Source of the DNA: Torreya grandis
Lineage: Eukaryota > Streptophyta > Pinopsida > Cupressales > Taxaceae
Reading direction: 5' to 3'
Assembly: GCA_037957365.1 (NCBI GenBank)
Contig: JARHVA010002006.1
Coordinates: 2,141,501-2,205,500, forward strand
DNA: 64,000 nt
Both the position numbers and the translations under genes were made by a program. Under the pieces are notes generated by a model. The model was not told where the DNA came from. It worked only from the letters and a program-made list of their open reading frames with translations, and made no database searches. Shown in pieces: positions 1 through 12,899 of this stretch; positions within the stretch are counted from its first letter, which is position 1; each line of letters opens with the position of its first letter.

Positions 1-296
1 GGCATATGTAATCATATTTCCCATGATCCAACTCCTCCATATGATTACACATTAGCTCACATGTAGACTACCAACCTTGGTTATCCCAATTTGAGACATC
101 CACTACCTACTTAGACCTCTCCCACATCATATTATTACCCTTTATGCATATTTAGTTCATATTATCCCTATTTCACATAATAAAAGCCCTCTAAGGACCC
201 CTCAAATCCTTTCAAGAGCCTATTGACCAACCTAGGCCCCTGTTTGACCTAGGCCATGGATTGTGTGAAGGAAACCTATGGCCTAATTCATACATT
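1..296 (+). mobile_element. Retrotransposon gag-like remnant, 5' end outside the window
   Basis: No open frame survives. The stretch around 150-230, with its TTATCCC and AATAAAAGCCCTCT strings followed by AAGAGCC, resembles the internal region of element B near 12540-12610. I infer that this is a scrap of a B-family internal region into which element A inserted. No domain is recognisable, and the match was judged by eye only. Confidence 0.3.
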
Positions 297-301
297 TTTT
301 A

Positions 302-2192
302 TGTAAGGGCATCCTATAAGGACCCAAAATTTTACTCATTTTTATCTTAAATTAGTTGAGTGAGTCTCTCATAGATATTAGAGGTCTTGAGTAGTCATAA
401 TGTGGAATCTAGGTAGTCTTAAGGTGCAAGAAATTTCAATTATAGCTTTTCCTACCAAAAACTCTTTTTGAAAATTTGAATCTCCTTAAGCCTTTTCTAA
501 GGAATTTTATGTATTTATGAAGTTGAAAAGATATATTAAACATGTCTAAGGGTTTTGATACTATATGAGGTCCAAAAAATGTTCATGAATCTATTGTTAT
601 GCTTTAGACATTTCATATTGAGTAAAAATCAAGACATAATGTAATGTAACAAGAGACCTCTCTGAGGGAAAGATTCAAGAATTAGTTATGCATCATTATA
701 GGAGGTATAAGGGTTAGTTTTTAGTTGTTTTAAGTAGGTATTCCATTCAATGAATAAAATGTAAATTATGAATGAAATAAGATCATAATTCAAACTTGTT
801 GAAAGAAATTTTCTTGAAGTAAATTTATGTGTTGATGATGGAACTAGTATTTCATGTCCTTATGTTCTATATTTGCATAGAGAAGTGGTTGGTAAATATT
901 GATGAGGATGAATATTCCCTGATAGAATATTTTTTAATATTCTTAAATATTTTTTTGAGATATTTATTTTGATTAGAACACAAAAAAACTTATAGAAAGA
1001 TTACTTACAGACTTGCATACCCTATTTTGGTGTGAATTACTCTCTTGCAGACTATGCACTTTAGTTTCAAAAAATAAACAAGGTTGTAAAATTATTATAA
1101 ATTTTCATAAATGTAGATTTTTAATTTTTTGAGGCTATAATTTACAAAAAATAACAAATAAACCTTTTTATTCATAGACATCTATATGATAGACCCTTAT
1201 TTCATGTAGCATGCATTATATGAATGAACTGTGTACTTATCCTATATAAAGAAATGATTAGTGAATAGATTTTAAATAGATTTAGAGTGTCTTTGTACAT
1301 CATTTAAATGTTTTTGGAGGTTATTTTAAACTTTATTTTTCATATTATTTTCTTTTGTTTACTCTAACACAGCATGTAGTTCATCCTTTTATTTGCATAG
1401 TCAAGACATTTTTAAGTTCAAAACTGGTAAAGTGGATTGTTAAGGGGAATCCAATGCTTATAGTACTTTATTAAGGTTAATAAAAACTTGTGGAATATTT
1501 TATATTACTTTTAAACCATTACAAACTCTCTCAAACCATTTATTTGTAGTCTTGGGTCTATGTAGGGTAAAACTATCCCTAAACTAGGGTTTGACCCATA
1601 ACTTTTGTTCGAACCATCAAAAATTGACAAAACTTTATAGTCTAGCCATAATTATTATGATATAACTAAATAACATATTTTTAGGTTGGTATAGAATGCC
1701 TATTATGTATTTTTGGTGACTGTGCTATATTTGGGCTAGAAGAGGCCTGATTGAGTAGGCCTAAAGAAGGAAAGGGGACTTGAGAAAGGAGTTAGAATCT
1801 CAAATTTGATACATAGGTGTATATTAATAGTTGACATAATAATATACCTTTTTAATCTCAAAACTATTTGTAATTTTTCCATACAATCAATAAAATAGGA
1901 AAAAAGGGTTACAAAGGAGTAAGGACTATGAGTAGTGTAGGCAAAGTTATGTAAAGAGATGAGTTGAGACTTGGAAAGTGTTTACAAAGTTGATGATTAG
2001 GAACAGAGGATTAGTAAGGCCCTTATAATCAATATCAAGATAATTGAAACCATAATATCATCAAGTGAACCCTATTTTTTTGCATGAATAATGAACAAGA
2101 GAACCCTTAGTAACAAGTGATAAACCATTGTTCAAGAAGTAAATCTTGAGATAAGTCATAGAGTGTGATAATTTTGTGTATGATATACATCA
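302..2192 (+). repeat. 5' LTR of element A
   Basis: The LTR starts TGTAAGGGCATCC and ends TGATATACATCA, and it aligns along its whole length with 4465-6343. It is about 1.89 kb long. The end is fixed by the primer site four bases downstream and the start by the TTTTA target duplication just upstream. It contains no coding sequence. Confidence 0.88.
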
Positions 2193-2195
2193 TTT

Positions 2196-2207
2196 TGGTA
2201 TCAGAGC
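2196..2207 (+). other. Primer-binding site, initiator tRNA-Met type (element A)
   Basis: TGGTATCAGAGC lies directly after the 5' LTR. This is the standard plant retrotransposon primer site complementary to the 3' end of initiator tRNA-Met. The match is perfect over 12 bases. Confidence 0.9.
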
Positions 2208-2295
2208 TATCAAAATATTCTTAGTGGATTATAGAAAAGATTAATATCATGTGTTTTGATATGAATTGTAGGACAAGGAACTAAGAATAGTGTTC

Positions 2296-3540
2296 CATGG
2301 ATAGAGTTAACAAAGATCAAGAAGACTTGGTCAAGAATATGATAGACCAAGTGACATAGTTGATTGATCCATTGGTCATGAGGATGGATGATATTGAGGA
2401 TGATCTAAAAGAGAGAGTACATAGATCATTGATAGAGAAATAATAAGGAAGTAATAGTTATCAATGTCAAGTAGCATCTTTACAACCAAGGACAAATGAG
2501 AGAGGAAATGAAGAGGTGGTTTAAGAAAGACCAAAAATGTAGGTAAAAGTAGCTCAAGAAGGAATGGGAGTATATCACCATTCATGGGATATTATATCAT
2601 TTACAGTTGAAAGACCAAGAAGATATGAAGGTCCCATGAGAAGTGGAACAAGACATAGGTTTCAAGGATAATGTTGGCATTACCATAGAGAAGGACATAG
2701 AAAAGTAGAGTGTCCATTGAATATTGGTAGAATTATGTAGCAATAGAGTATAAGAGAATTGAATAAGGAAAGAAGACAAGAAATAAATAATTCTTTACTC
2801 ATGAGGATAATATTATTGCAATAGAGTAAATTCAAAAAGCCAACTCAAAGAAGAAGCTTATTCAAAATCAGATGTAAAGCAAAAGGTTAGGTTTGTGATT
2901 TAGTGATTGATGGAGGAATCACTAATAACACTATGTCTTTAGAGATGGTGCATAAATTGGACTTGAAGAGGATGCCACATCCACAACCATAAAAGGTTTC
3001 ATGAATTTTGAAGGGACATCAAATTCTGATAAGTGAGAAAATTTGGGTTGAATTTCATATAGGTGGATATAAAGATAGGGTATTGTGTGATATTATGCCC
3101 ATAAATGTTTGTCATTTACTATTATGAAGACCATGATGATTTGAGAAGCATGATATTCATGATGGTCAAGATAATGCATACACCATCAATTAACATGGAG
3201 GGATACGCATTCTTGTCCCATTGAAGGGTGAAGAAGAATGAAAAGATGAGAGAATAATGATGATGGCAACAAAACAATATCAGATCAAAGCCCTAAAAAT
3301 ATTAGGTTTGGTCAAATCACCAAAGAAAGAAGAAAAGATAAGATGTCTTGAGATGGTTAGTATGAAGAGTTTTGAGTCCAAAAATATGGACATGAGAGAA
3401 GTTGAATAAGAACGCAATGTGATAGTAGAAGTCGTCAAGAGGCAGCATGAGAGTGGTGTTCCAAATGAGGAATACATAACATCTATGAGAGTGTTTAAGA
3501 AAGAAAGAAACCAAAACAAGAAGGGTATTCAAGCCTATGA
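2296..3540 (+). pseudogene. Element A gag and protease, Ty3/gypsy type, broken
   Basis: A frame can be followed from an ATG at 2296 across several stops. At 2672-2713 it gives a zinc knuckle of C-X2-C-X4-H-X4-C form whose second Cys is now Tyr (CWHY, then H and C in place). At about 2891-3135 it gives a retropepsin-like segment: a V-I-D-G-G active-site string, then HKLDLKR, KGHQI, WVEFHIGGYKD and LCDIMP. These fit the protease of plant Ty3/gypsy gag-pol. The strand is broken by TAG and TAA codons mostly explained by CAA, CAG or TGG changes. Nothing downstream resembles RT, so the protein would end after the protease. Non-functional. Confidence 0.72.
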
Positions 3541-4464
3541 AAGATATGATAATAGGTTAGTAATAGAAATTTCAGCTAATATGGATAAAAAGTAGCTTGG
3601 GAATGACACCATGTAGGAGAGGAAGATGGAAATGAATTTTCTAAGAAATAAGCACAAGAGAGAGCCATGATGGCTCCAAATTTTGTTGCTAACCATATAT
3701 TTTGTGATATAAATGCAGGTAAGGAGCAAACATCCATTAACCAAAGTTTAGAATAAGTCAAGGAAAATGACAAGATAGAGATGAATGATCAGCCTAAGGT
3801 GACTATGGCAGCCAAAGAAGGAATGGTATACAAACTCAAATGCTTGAGAGTCTTGAACAAGAAAAAAATGTTAATCAGCTAAGTAACATGTAGCAGGTCC
3901 ATGAAGGATAGTCAAGTGACTCACAAGACAATCTTATAAGAGTGAAAAATCAAGAAAATGAGATGTTGAAAGTGAACACATAGTCCTTGCATATGGAAGA
4001 GATAGATACCAATCACAATGGTGATGTACAACAATAAACCAAGAATTTACATAAGCATGTAGCATGCAAGAACTAAGCACATGTTGTACATGAAGTGGAG
4101 TGGGCAGCACACGAAGTATGGATGAAGGAAAAAAGACTACATATTTTAAGAATATGTTAATCCTTAAAAAAATAAGAATGTGGATTAATTTTCAAGAGTG
4201 GAAGAATGATATACACCTTCAAGCTAAGTAGAAGATAACAACAAATATATTTTTCTTAACAATTTTGTTTCATGTGCAGGTATACTATTCAAGAAGATGA
4301 ACCAAAGAAGGCATAATTATAGGTCCCAAGAATATTTCCACCCCTATGAGAGGCAATTATAATTAGATACCTTATATAAGGAGGTTCATTACAATTAGAC
4401 AAGATCTTCCACCAAGTGCATCAACACACACCTATGGCAAACATTTGTCAGCTTGGTAGTATGA
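3541..4464 (+). other. Internal 3' region of element A, no recognisable domain
   Basis: This stretch of about 0.9 kb runs from the protease remnant to the 3' LTR. It is A- and G-rich and holds only short frames. It ends with CTTGGTAGTATGA directly before the LTR, a string that recurs in element F (minus strand, 62053-62065), so it is probably part of the plus-strand priming region. No RT, RNase H or integrase motif is visible. Confidence 0.5.
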
Positions 4465-6343
4465 TGCAAGGGCATCCTATAAAGACCCAAAATTTGACTC
4501 ATTTTTGTCTTAAAGTAGTTTAGTGAGTGTATAATATATATTATAGCTTTTGAGTAGTCATAATGTGGAGTCTATGTAGTCTTAAGGTGCAAGAAATTTA
4601 AATTATGGCTTTTCCTGCTAAAAACTCTTTTTGAAAATTTAAAACTTGTTAAGCCTTTTCTAAGGAATTTTATGTGTTTTTTAAGGTGGAAAGATGTATT
4701 AAACATGTATAATGGTTTTAAAACTATATTAGGTCCAAAAAATGTTCATGAATCTATTTTTATGTTTTAGACATTTCATATTGAGTAAAAATCAAGACAT
4801 AAAGTAATGTAACAAGAGACTTCTATAAGGGAAAGATTCAAAAATTAGTAATGCATCATTATAGGAGGTATAAGAGTTAGTTATTAGTAGTTGTAACCAA
4901 TTATTAAATTTTAGGAATACAAGTTAAATTATTAATTAAATAATATAAAAATTCAAACTTGTTGAAATAAATTGTCTTGGAGTAAATTTATGTGTTTGAT
5001 GATGGAAATAGTATTTTATATCCTTATGATCTGTATTTGCACAAAGAAGTGGTTGGTATAGATTGTATGAGTATGTGTATTCCTTTATAATATATTTATT
5101 AATATTATTAAATATTTTGTTGATATATTTATGTTAATTGGAACACAATAAAACTTATAGAAAGATTACTTGCATACCTTGTTTTGGTGTAAATTTCTCT
5201 CTTGCAGACTGTGTACTTCAATTTTGGAGAATAAACAAGGTTGAAAAATTATTCCAAACATTATTGAAGGTAGGTTTGTAGTTTTTTGAGGCTATAAGTT
5301 CCAAAAATAAAAATAAACCTTTTTATTCATAAACAACTATATGACAAACCCTTATTTCCTATAGCATGCATTATATGAATGGACAGTGTACTTATCCCAT
5401 GTAAAGAAATGATCAATGAATAAATTTTAAAGAGATTTAGAGTTTCATTTTAATTTGTTTTTAGGTTATTTTAAACTTTATTTTTCATATTATTGTCTTT
5501 TTTTTACTCTACAGGAACACAAACCTCTAGTTCATCCTTTTCTTTACACAGTCAAGGTGTTTCTAAGTTCAAAACTAGTAACAATGGATTGGTAAGGGGA
5601 ATAAAATGCTTATAATACTTGAGTAAGTTTGATACAGACTTTTGGAATCTTTTATAGTCCTTTTAAACCATTATAAACTCTCTCAAACCATTTATTTGCA
5701 GTCTCAGATCTGTGCAAGGTAGAACAAGCCCTAAACTAGGGTTTGACCCATAACTTTTGTTCCAACTGTCAAAAATTGACAAAAAATTATATTTTGTCCA
5801 TAATTAATATGATATAACTGAATAACATAGTTTTAGGTTATTAATAAATTCCTAATAAGGATTCTTGGTGATTGTGTTATATTTGGGCTAGAAGAGGCCT
5901 AATTGAGTAGGCCTAAAGAAGGAAAGGGGATCTAAGAAAGGAATTAGACTCTAAAATTTAATACATAGGTGTATCTTAATAGAGGAAAAAATAATATACA
6001 TTTTAAATCTCATAAATATTATACTTTTGTCATATAAGCAAGAAAATAGGAAAAAAGGGCTACTAATGAGTAAGGACTATGAGTAGTGTAGGAAAAGTTG
6101 TGTAAAGAGATGAGTTAAGAATTGGAAAGTGTTGTAAGAGTTGATGATTGGGAAGAGAGGGTTAATTATGCCTCTATAATCAAGATCAAGATAATTTAAA
6201 ACATAAGATCATCAAGTGAACCTTAGTTTTTTGCATGAAGAAAGAACAAGAGAACCCTTAACAAGAAATGATAAACAATCATTCAAGAAGTGAATCTTGA
6301 GATAATTAATAGAGTGAGATAGTTTTTTGTATGATCTACATTA
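4465..6343 (+). repeat. 3' LTR of element A
   Basis: The LTR starts TGCAAGGGCATCC and ends TGATCTACATTA (terminal CA changed to TA). It is a direct repeat of 302-2192 with scattered substitutions and small indels. It is followed at once by the second copy of the TTTTA target duplication (6344-6348). Confidence 0.88.
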
Positions 6344-6348
6344 TTTTA

Positions 6349-8167
6349 CTTCACAAAATCCATGACCTCAGCCATGGCCTAGGTAGAATGCATGCAAAAG
6401 TGCATGTTTAAACCCAAATGGTAAAAAATGGCTAGTTTTAGGTCTTTCGGCAGATTGGGATTGGAATATATGTCTCATTATCATTAATTTGAGCCTCTCT
6501 CTTCTCTCTTCACAATATATCTTGATTATTCTTCCCTTTCTTGACTCTGATGCCTTCTTGAATCTCTCTTGATTCATTCTTGGCACTCTTAAGCTTGATT
6601 GGTGATAGAAGACCCCTTATGTTGTTATACATTTGCTTGGAGACTCTATTGTTGCTCTTGGTTATGCCTGCTTCCTTATGGCTTGCTTCCAACTTCTAAA
6701 TTTGGAATTTCATTTGATTTTTGAACTTATTTAGATATCTTATACCATTTCAAGTTCTCACTTCATTTCCTTTTCTCTTGGATTTTGGTTTGGACATCAG
6801 CTTGCACATAACTTGATCTTCCTTCTACATTGCTTCCTAGCTTGGATTCCTAGTTGGTAAAACATTTGCATAACTTCTTTGAGCTTGATCTGAGGTCATG
6901 TTTCTATGCAAATTAAAGCTCCATTATTTTGTGTATATGCTAGGGTTTGATTTGTTTTGGTGATTTAGTTGTTTTGTGAATTATTTATAATAGTTTCTAA
7001 AGTTTATGAATTCATATGTGGTTAAAATATATCTTAATTGCCTGAAATATTTACCATTACATGTTATTCTTGCATTATAAATATTTATATTACATAGTAG
7101 GACTTTACATGGTCAAAAAAAACTAGACCACTTGCTTAAACAATCTCCCTCTCTCGATAAACTAGAACATTGCATTGTTAGAAAACAATAGTGTTGAATT
7201 CAAAAGATATCTTAAACCTAGATTAGGCATGATCTTTAACCTCTTCTTTAAAAAATATTTATTACTTAAAATGTCTTTCATTTGGCCTAAAAGTGCCTTA
7301 GCATCTAGATTTACATTTCGTTTGTTAGCTCTCTTTATTTGGTATTATTATTTCTATAATTTATATGCAATCAATAGTAGAGTCTTAGATAATTATTTTA
7401 TTGTGGTTGGATCAACTAGAGATACTTGCATCCTTTGCACACCTAATCGTGTTAGCCCCAACCTGGTTCATAAGTTTGTCTATAGCCTGGTGCAAGCTAG
7501 TAAACTGAATAGCCACTATAGACCTCCTATAGCTCATAGAAGCCTTGAGCCTTCTAGCCTCTTAATGGTTTGCTTTAGCACCCTGACAAACATTGGTGGT
7601 TTCATTAAAATTCTTGGAGCTACAGAGAATATGCTTATAGGTCCAAATTTTATATTTTTGAAAATATTTTGATATTTTGTAATTTTTAGAATATATCAAT
7701 ATTTTTGTATTTTTTTCCATATTTGAAAAGTAAAATATGCATAAGTGAAGATTTAAAAATATTTAAAAAATAAGGTAAGTAGTAAGGTTGTGAAAATGGA
7801 ATAATGAGGGGGATATTTGAACAACCCTCAACAAGATGTTAAGGTAAACCATGGAAAGAAGGAAGGACAATGAAATGCCCCCAACATAGATGTATATGTA
7901 GTGTAGCAAAGATGAAAAGAATGTCCTTATGAACTCATTTAAAATTAGATAGATGTTAAATAATAAAAAAATTAGTTACCATGAAGGACGAGCATTAAAT
8001 TTTTCATAATATAATTATCTTCAATTTTTAGAATTGTGTTGACACAAAAAAGCAAACAAGTGCTGCAAAATGAAATCTAGATCCAAAGGCTAGAAGAAAA
8101 ATGGACAAGGTGTAGAAGAATAAGCATAAAAATAAAGAACAAAGAAGTTATGTAAAATTAATGGATA
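6349..8167. other. AT-rich stretch without a supportable gene
   Basis: This is the right flank of element A. The longest frame is 165 codons (7175-7672, +), with no recognisable domain, no plausible splice context and an odd mixed composition. A patch at about 7430-7640 is less AT-rich than its surroundings. CCATGGCCTAGG at 6372-6383 is the inverted complement of a 12-mer at 248-259 on the other side of element A. This may be chance or the end of an older host element. Confidence 0.5.
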
Positions 8168-9492
8168 TTATAGGCCAATGATATCATCAAGGAGATATCT
8201 ATATGAAGATGGAGGAGGATGAGCATAGGTATGCTCAACTACATTGTATGAATGAAGGACTTCATGTGAATAATAAGTGTCAACTATATATACCTTTGTA
8301 TCATTAGAATCATGCCAATCTTGTTCAAAATCAAGACCATAATAATCAATGTAACCATCACCATAAGATAGAGAGATTTTCTTAGGTTGTGCTTGAGAGT
8401 ATGAAAAATCAATCATGTCATACATTGGATCTATCTTCTTGGAATTTTGTTCATCATTGTCAAAATATCTCATCTTAGTTTGAACTAGAAAAGAATCATG
8501 TAACCTTGCTTTAGTAATAGAAGGAAATTAATATGTAATTTAAATTATTAATTTGGAGATACATAGATTTTTTAGTATTGACCTTATATTTTTCCTTATA
8601 CATATGAGAGAAATTTTCATAAAGTTGATTTATTGCTTATCTTGAATTTGGTCTTGAAACTATGCTTTGGATAATTGATATTTATCTTTTTGTAACCTTT
8701 CTTGCTCTAGTTTTGATTTGTGTAATTGTTACTTCTCAATTTATTCTTTTAATTGCTTTTTTTATCACCTTGATATTTTTTTAATCTTACTTGCTATGAT
8801 TTTTCCTTTTGAAGTTGTTCTTACTATAAATTTTTTTAATTTGAATTATCCTTTTGTATCCATACTTGTTGTTTTTGCTTCTTTTGCACTAACTCTGATT
8901 TTTCCCCTTGTTCTACTTGGACTTATGTTTTATGAGATGCAATCATAATATGAGTGGGTTATTGAATTGATTTATTTGTTATAGGATCACCACTATCAAT
9001 GACACTTTTTATTTTATTTTTTAAATCAGAACATCTATCTATATGATTCCCTTACATTCTATGATATGCACAACAATATTTTCATTTAAAATCTTATTAG
9101 TATTTTACAAACTTTTAGTATCACTATCTATATATGCATGTTGTTTTTGAACCTTTAGTTGAGATGGCATCTTTAGAGGTATGACATAGTTAGGAGATGC
9201 ATATACGTGATTGACACTAGTATGCTATAAAAAATAATTATTTTCCCATGATGTGATATTTTCAATAAAATAATGATTTTTATATTTAAATTATTCTATT
9301 GAATTTCCCATAGTGATGATTTGATCTTGAAGGGATTCACAATGGAAAACCTTAGGAAGTTCTAATTGAACATGCATATTACTTTCAATTGAAGCTTGAG
9401 ATGTGCTAAGGGAATAAGAAGGGAGTGTATCCTAGGTGGCATGTAAATATATGTCCATGGTGGACACTAAGGTGGATTATATAGATGATTCA
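8168..9492 (-). pseudogene. Host element H: minus-strand gypsy gag remnant, left part
   Basis: On the minus strand, 9031-9072 encodes a knuckle C-A-Y-H-R-M-stop-G-N-H-I-D-R-C followed by SDLKNKI and VIDSGD. This is the C-X2-H-X4-H-X4-C plus LK...I..LID signature of gag in plant Tat/Ogre/Athila-type Ty3/gypsy elements. Further along (8473 down to 8168) is a 101-codon open frame rich in Asp, Tyr and Ser with no known domain. The sequence upstream of the knuckle on this strand is cut off at 9492 by element B and appears to resume at 29178. No protease or RT is seen. Confidence 0.55.
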
Positions 9493-11719
9493 TGTTGGTT
9501 ATTTTATCCACCAAGAGGCCTCAAGCACCTGTATATAAAGAGGGGTACATTTTTTGTAGAACCAACTAGATAGAATCCCCTACAAGCATATTCATGGTGT
9601 ATAGGTTGCAGGCATAGAAGTGTGTTCAAGTTTAAATTTGGAGCATGAGAAGGGTAAACATGATTTCTATAGGTTGTGTTTTCAAAGCCTTTAGATAGTC
9701 TTCAAGCATAAATAAAATATGATAGAGTTGCAGGACATTGGGTTTTAGACAGGTTTTAGAATATGAAGATGATACATGTAGGGTAAAATGAACCAAGAAC
9801 ATGTAGTGATTTTTCAATTCATATGGGAAATGTTACAAGTTCTATTTTTACAAAGCGCTAAATCAAAATTAAAACACTTAGCATAAAAAATGGCCTTCAT
9901 GCTTTTTGGAAACGAGAATAGCCTTCGTATTTTTGTCAAAAATATCAATAAGAGATTTTACACAAATGAGAGTCCACAAAAGTCTCAAAGACTTCACAAG
10001 AATTATCTAAGTCTTTTAGGTATTACAAAAAATTTCCAAGACTTGCATTATAATATTTGTACGAAATCAATTTTGGCAAAGATAAAGGCTTAGGTCTTCA
10101 TAATAATTATTGTGAAAATACTTTCCATGAAGGTTTAGGTCTTTAAAACAATTATTTTGACAAAACCTAGGACAAAATTCACAAATAAGGAAGAGATGCC
10201 AAATCACTTCATGACAATTTCTAAGCATTTTTATCTTCAAAAAAAGTGCTATGAAGACCAAGCAAAAATTTTATAGCAACAAAATTTCCAAAAAAAAGTC
10301 ACGAAGAAGATAGGACTCAATTTCATGAAGATTGTGCTTGAGATTTTATACAAAAGGTCAATGACAATATTCATGAAGGCAAGATGCATGAAAGACGAGT
10401 TGGATTTTTTGTGAATAATGAAGATAACAAAATTTCTTAGGACCCCTAACTAAGTGAATTGCATGAAGATAGAAACCCTAAACAAATACCACATGTTCTC
10501 AGGAGAATGTAGTAAATCAAAGTTGATAGATATTTACCTATCATGAAGACATCCTGCCTGACTAGGTCAATAACATTGAATAATCTCTAAAAATTTTGGG
10601 AGCTATAATGGTAAAGAATATGATGATGGAGAAATCTAGGCCACAAGTCTCATTATCCATGCATGAAATATGCATTCAATGGGTAATAAAAACCAAGTAT
10701 GTCTTAATAAGCTATGAGTGGGAAATTAATGAGGACTAAATGTGGTTTGTAATTACCAATTCATAACTGAGCATGCCTATTTCTTGCCCAGAGTGAGAAC
10801 ATGGGCTAGTTAATACCATATAGAGGTAATTTTCAACTTATAACTCATATATCGAGAAAGAAGGCCATTTTTAATAAGACATGATGAGTCATAGAATTAC
10901 AAGAAACTCCTACTCCACCTTTCATGAAACCATCATCAAGCAAAGCCAATGCATGTAGATGGGGAATTTAGGACTATTTTTCATTATTATTTGCATTTTT
11001 AACTACTCTCATGATTGGATGATAGACATCATGATCTTCTCCACATCTTCCTTATCTCTCTCCTCTCTATTATCCTATATGTATTATTTCAAGTGAATTT
11101 GAAAGGATCCTTTACATGACTATGGCAAGGCCTTGTTCCTTTTGTTATCCTTTTGAATCAATAGATTATATATTTTCACCTTCTATGATTGTGTTTAGTG
11201 TGTATTCATCAATGGTTTATCTTATCATGTGATGATTTAGTTATCATTTTTTTTGTCCCATTTTATCACCTCTATGCAATTTTAAGTCACTCTTATAGGT
11301 TGTAATTAGTGTCATATTTGATTCATACATTGATTATTAGTGGAGATGTTTCCTCCCTCCTAATTGTGAATTGAATCTCTAACCCTTCTAAAAAATTTTG
11401 ATGCAAGAGGATCAGATTAGGAGTTGTGTAGTGTTGAGCTAGTTCTATTATTTATTTTTGCACCTAAAAATTAGTGATAGTGGTCAAGGAATTTGGTGCA
11501 TCACCTCTTTTTATTTCATGTTCAGTTTATATCTCTACCTTTTATTTTCATTTTAATAGGTGTATTATTAGTTTTAGGTGCAACATCAAGGGAACTAGCC
11601 CTATTTATAGATTCACTCCACCATTTAGGTCACTCATAGCCTATGAGTGTTTCCATTGTGTCAATTAGGTGAAGAGACTTGAAATACCTCCTCAAAGGGT
11701 ACAACTCAAAGTGATAACA
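9493..11719 (+). repeat. 5' LTR of element B
   Basis: The LTR starts TGTTGGTTATTTTATCC and ends GTGATAACA, directly before the primer site. It aligns with 14518-16205 and then with 28625-29177. Short open frames here (for example 9890-10093 and 11474-11668) are chance frames in LTR DNA. Confidence 0.82.
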
Positions 11720-11721
11720 TT

Positions 11722-11743
11722 TTTTGTCATGTCTGATGGGACC
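11722..11743 (+). other. Primer-binding site of element B, degenerate
   Basis: TTTTGTCATGTCTGATGGGA plus CC is a mutated form of the primer site that follows the LTR of element C (18431-18453). It differs mainly by C-to-T and G-to-A changes. The position, directly after the LTR, supports the call. I do not assign the tRNA. Confidence 0.6.
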
Positions 11744-12899
11744 ATTTAATGATCCTTACATCATCCATTAAATAATGTTGGTGTGTTATTCAATGCATCT
11801 TTCCATTCAAATAATTTATTCAACACCATGGTGAATCCAACTATTACATATACTAGTTTAAGTAGTTCAAGTGCTTAAATATGTCTTTTCACACCCCATT
11901 TCATGAAAATGTTATTATTATGCCTTTTTATTTTCCATATCAAACTGAAAATGTTGTTGGTTTTATCCTAAATAACTCTATCTTAGTAATATATACTCAC
12001 TCTCATAGTGTTTACCTCCCTCGCACCCCTATTCAACATTTTTGAAACCTACTCATGATTATGATCAACCTTTTGAAGGCTATGTTAATCCCAATCAATA
12101 TTATGTCCCTCCTAATCAACCCTAAGAAAGTCTTAGAGATATGTCTTTAGATTTTTAGAGATAGTTGAGGGAGATTAAAAGAGAGGAGTCTAGTAGGTAG
12201 AAGGAAAAGATTTCTTATCAAGATTATATCCATCAACAAAAGGTGGGTGAGAAAATAAGGCATCATGAGGAGTGCTTGGTTAGGTAGATTATAGCCAAAG
12301 AAGATTAGATACATCAACTGCAAATGAAAATCTAAAATGTTGAACTTTGGTCATCCTCCTCTATTCCCAATTTAAGATAAGCTTATCCCACCATAGCTCA
12401 AGATCAACCCACTCAAAAGGAGGATCCCACATTCAATATCCCAAGATTCAAACAAGGGAAACATTCTAAACTTCTAAGTCTCCTTGATTTAATATCCCAA
12501 GTCTTAAAAGTATCCATTATTTTAAAGATTTTGTTCCTATGCAAACTTAGCATATTATCCCTTAATAAAAGCCCTCTCAAAATCCTATTCTTCCTCAAGA
12601 GCCTCAATATCCTCAACTATGGTAGTATTCTTAGATAAAACATCCTGATTTTAGGATGTTAAACCTTGTTAAGCCCACTCCTCTCATAACAAATAAAAAT
12701 ATAGAAGAGGAAAAGGTTTTAAAAGCTAAGAAATGAAAAATTCCAAGTTTTAAGAGTTATTATTCAACCCCAAAGCCAATTCATGAGTGATAATAGATGA
12801 TAATGCCTCATATTTAGCCTATAAATGAGCATGTTCATCCTAATTCATTAGTTAGACTCTCTTGCCCTCCCACCATCTCCATTTTTAGAGGAAGACCAT

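Larger units (their letters stand above)
302..6343 (+). mobile_element. Element A: LTR retrotransposon with gag/protease remnant, pol missing
   Basis: Two long direct repeats (302-2192 and 4465-6343) flank an internal region of about 2.3 kb. The element is bounded by a 5-bp target duplication TTTTA (297-301 and 6344-6348). An initiator-Met type primer site follows the left LTR. The internal region keeps a zinc knuckle and a retropepsin-like domain of the Ty3/gypsy type, but no reverse transcriptase or integrase, so the copy is non-autonomous. Many in-frame stops and by-eye LTR divergence above 10 percent mark it as old. Element F (62-64 kb, minus strand) shares its terminal sequences. Confidence 0.88.

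Noticed and set aside
248..6383. 12-bp inverted match CCTAGGCCATGG / CCATGGCCTAGG flanking element A
   Set aside because: Short, itself nearly palindromic and not at element ends. Likely chance.
7175..7672. 165-codon plus-strand frame
   Set aside because: No recognisable domain, composition typical of AT-rich chance frames, no supporting promoter or homologous copy. Not called as a gene.
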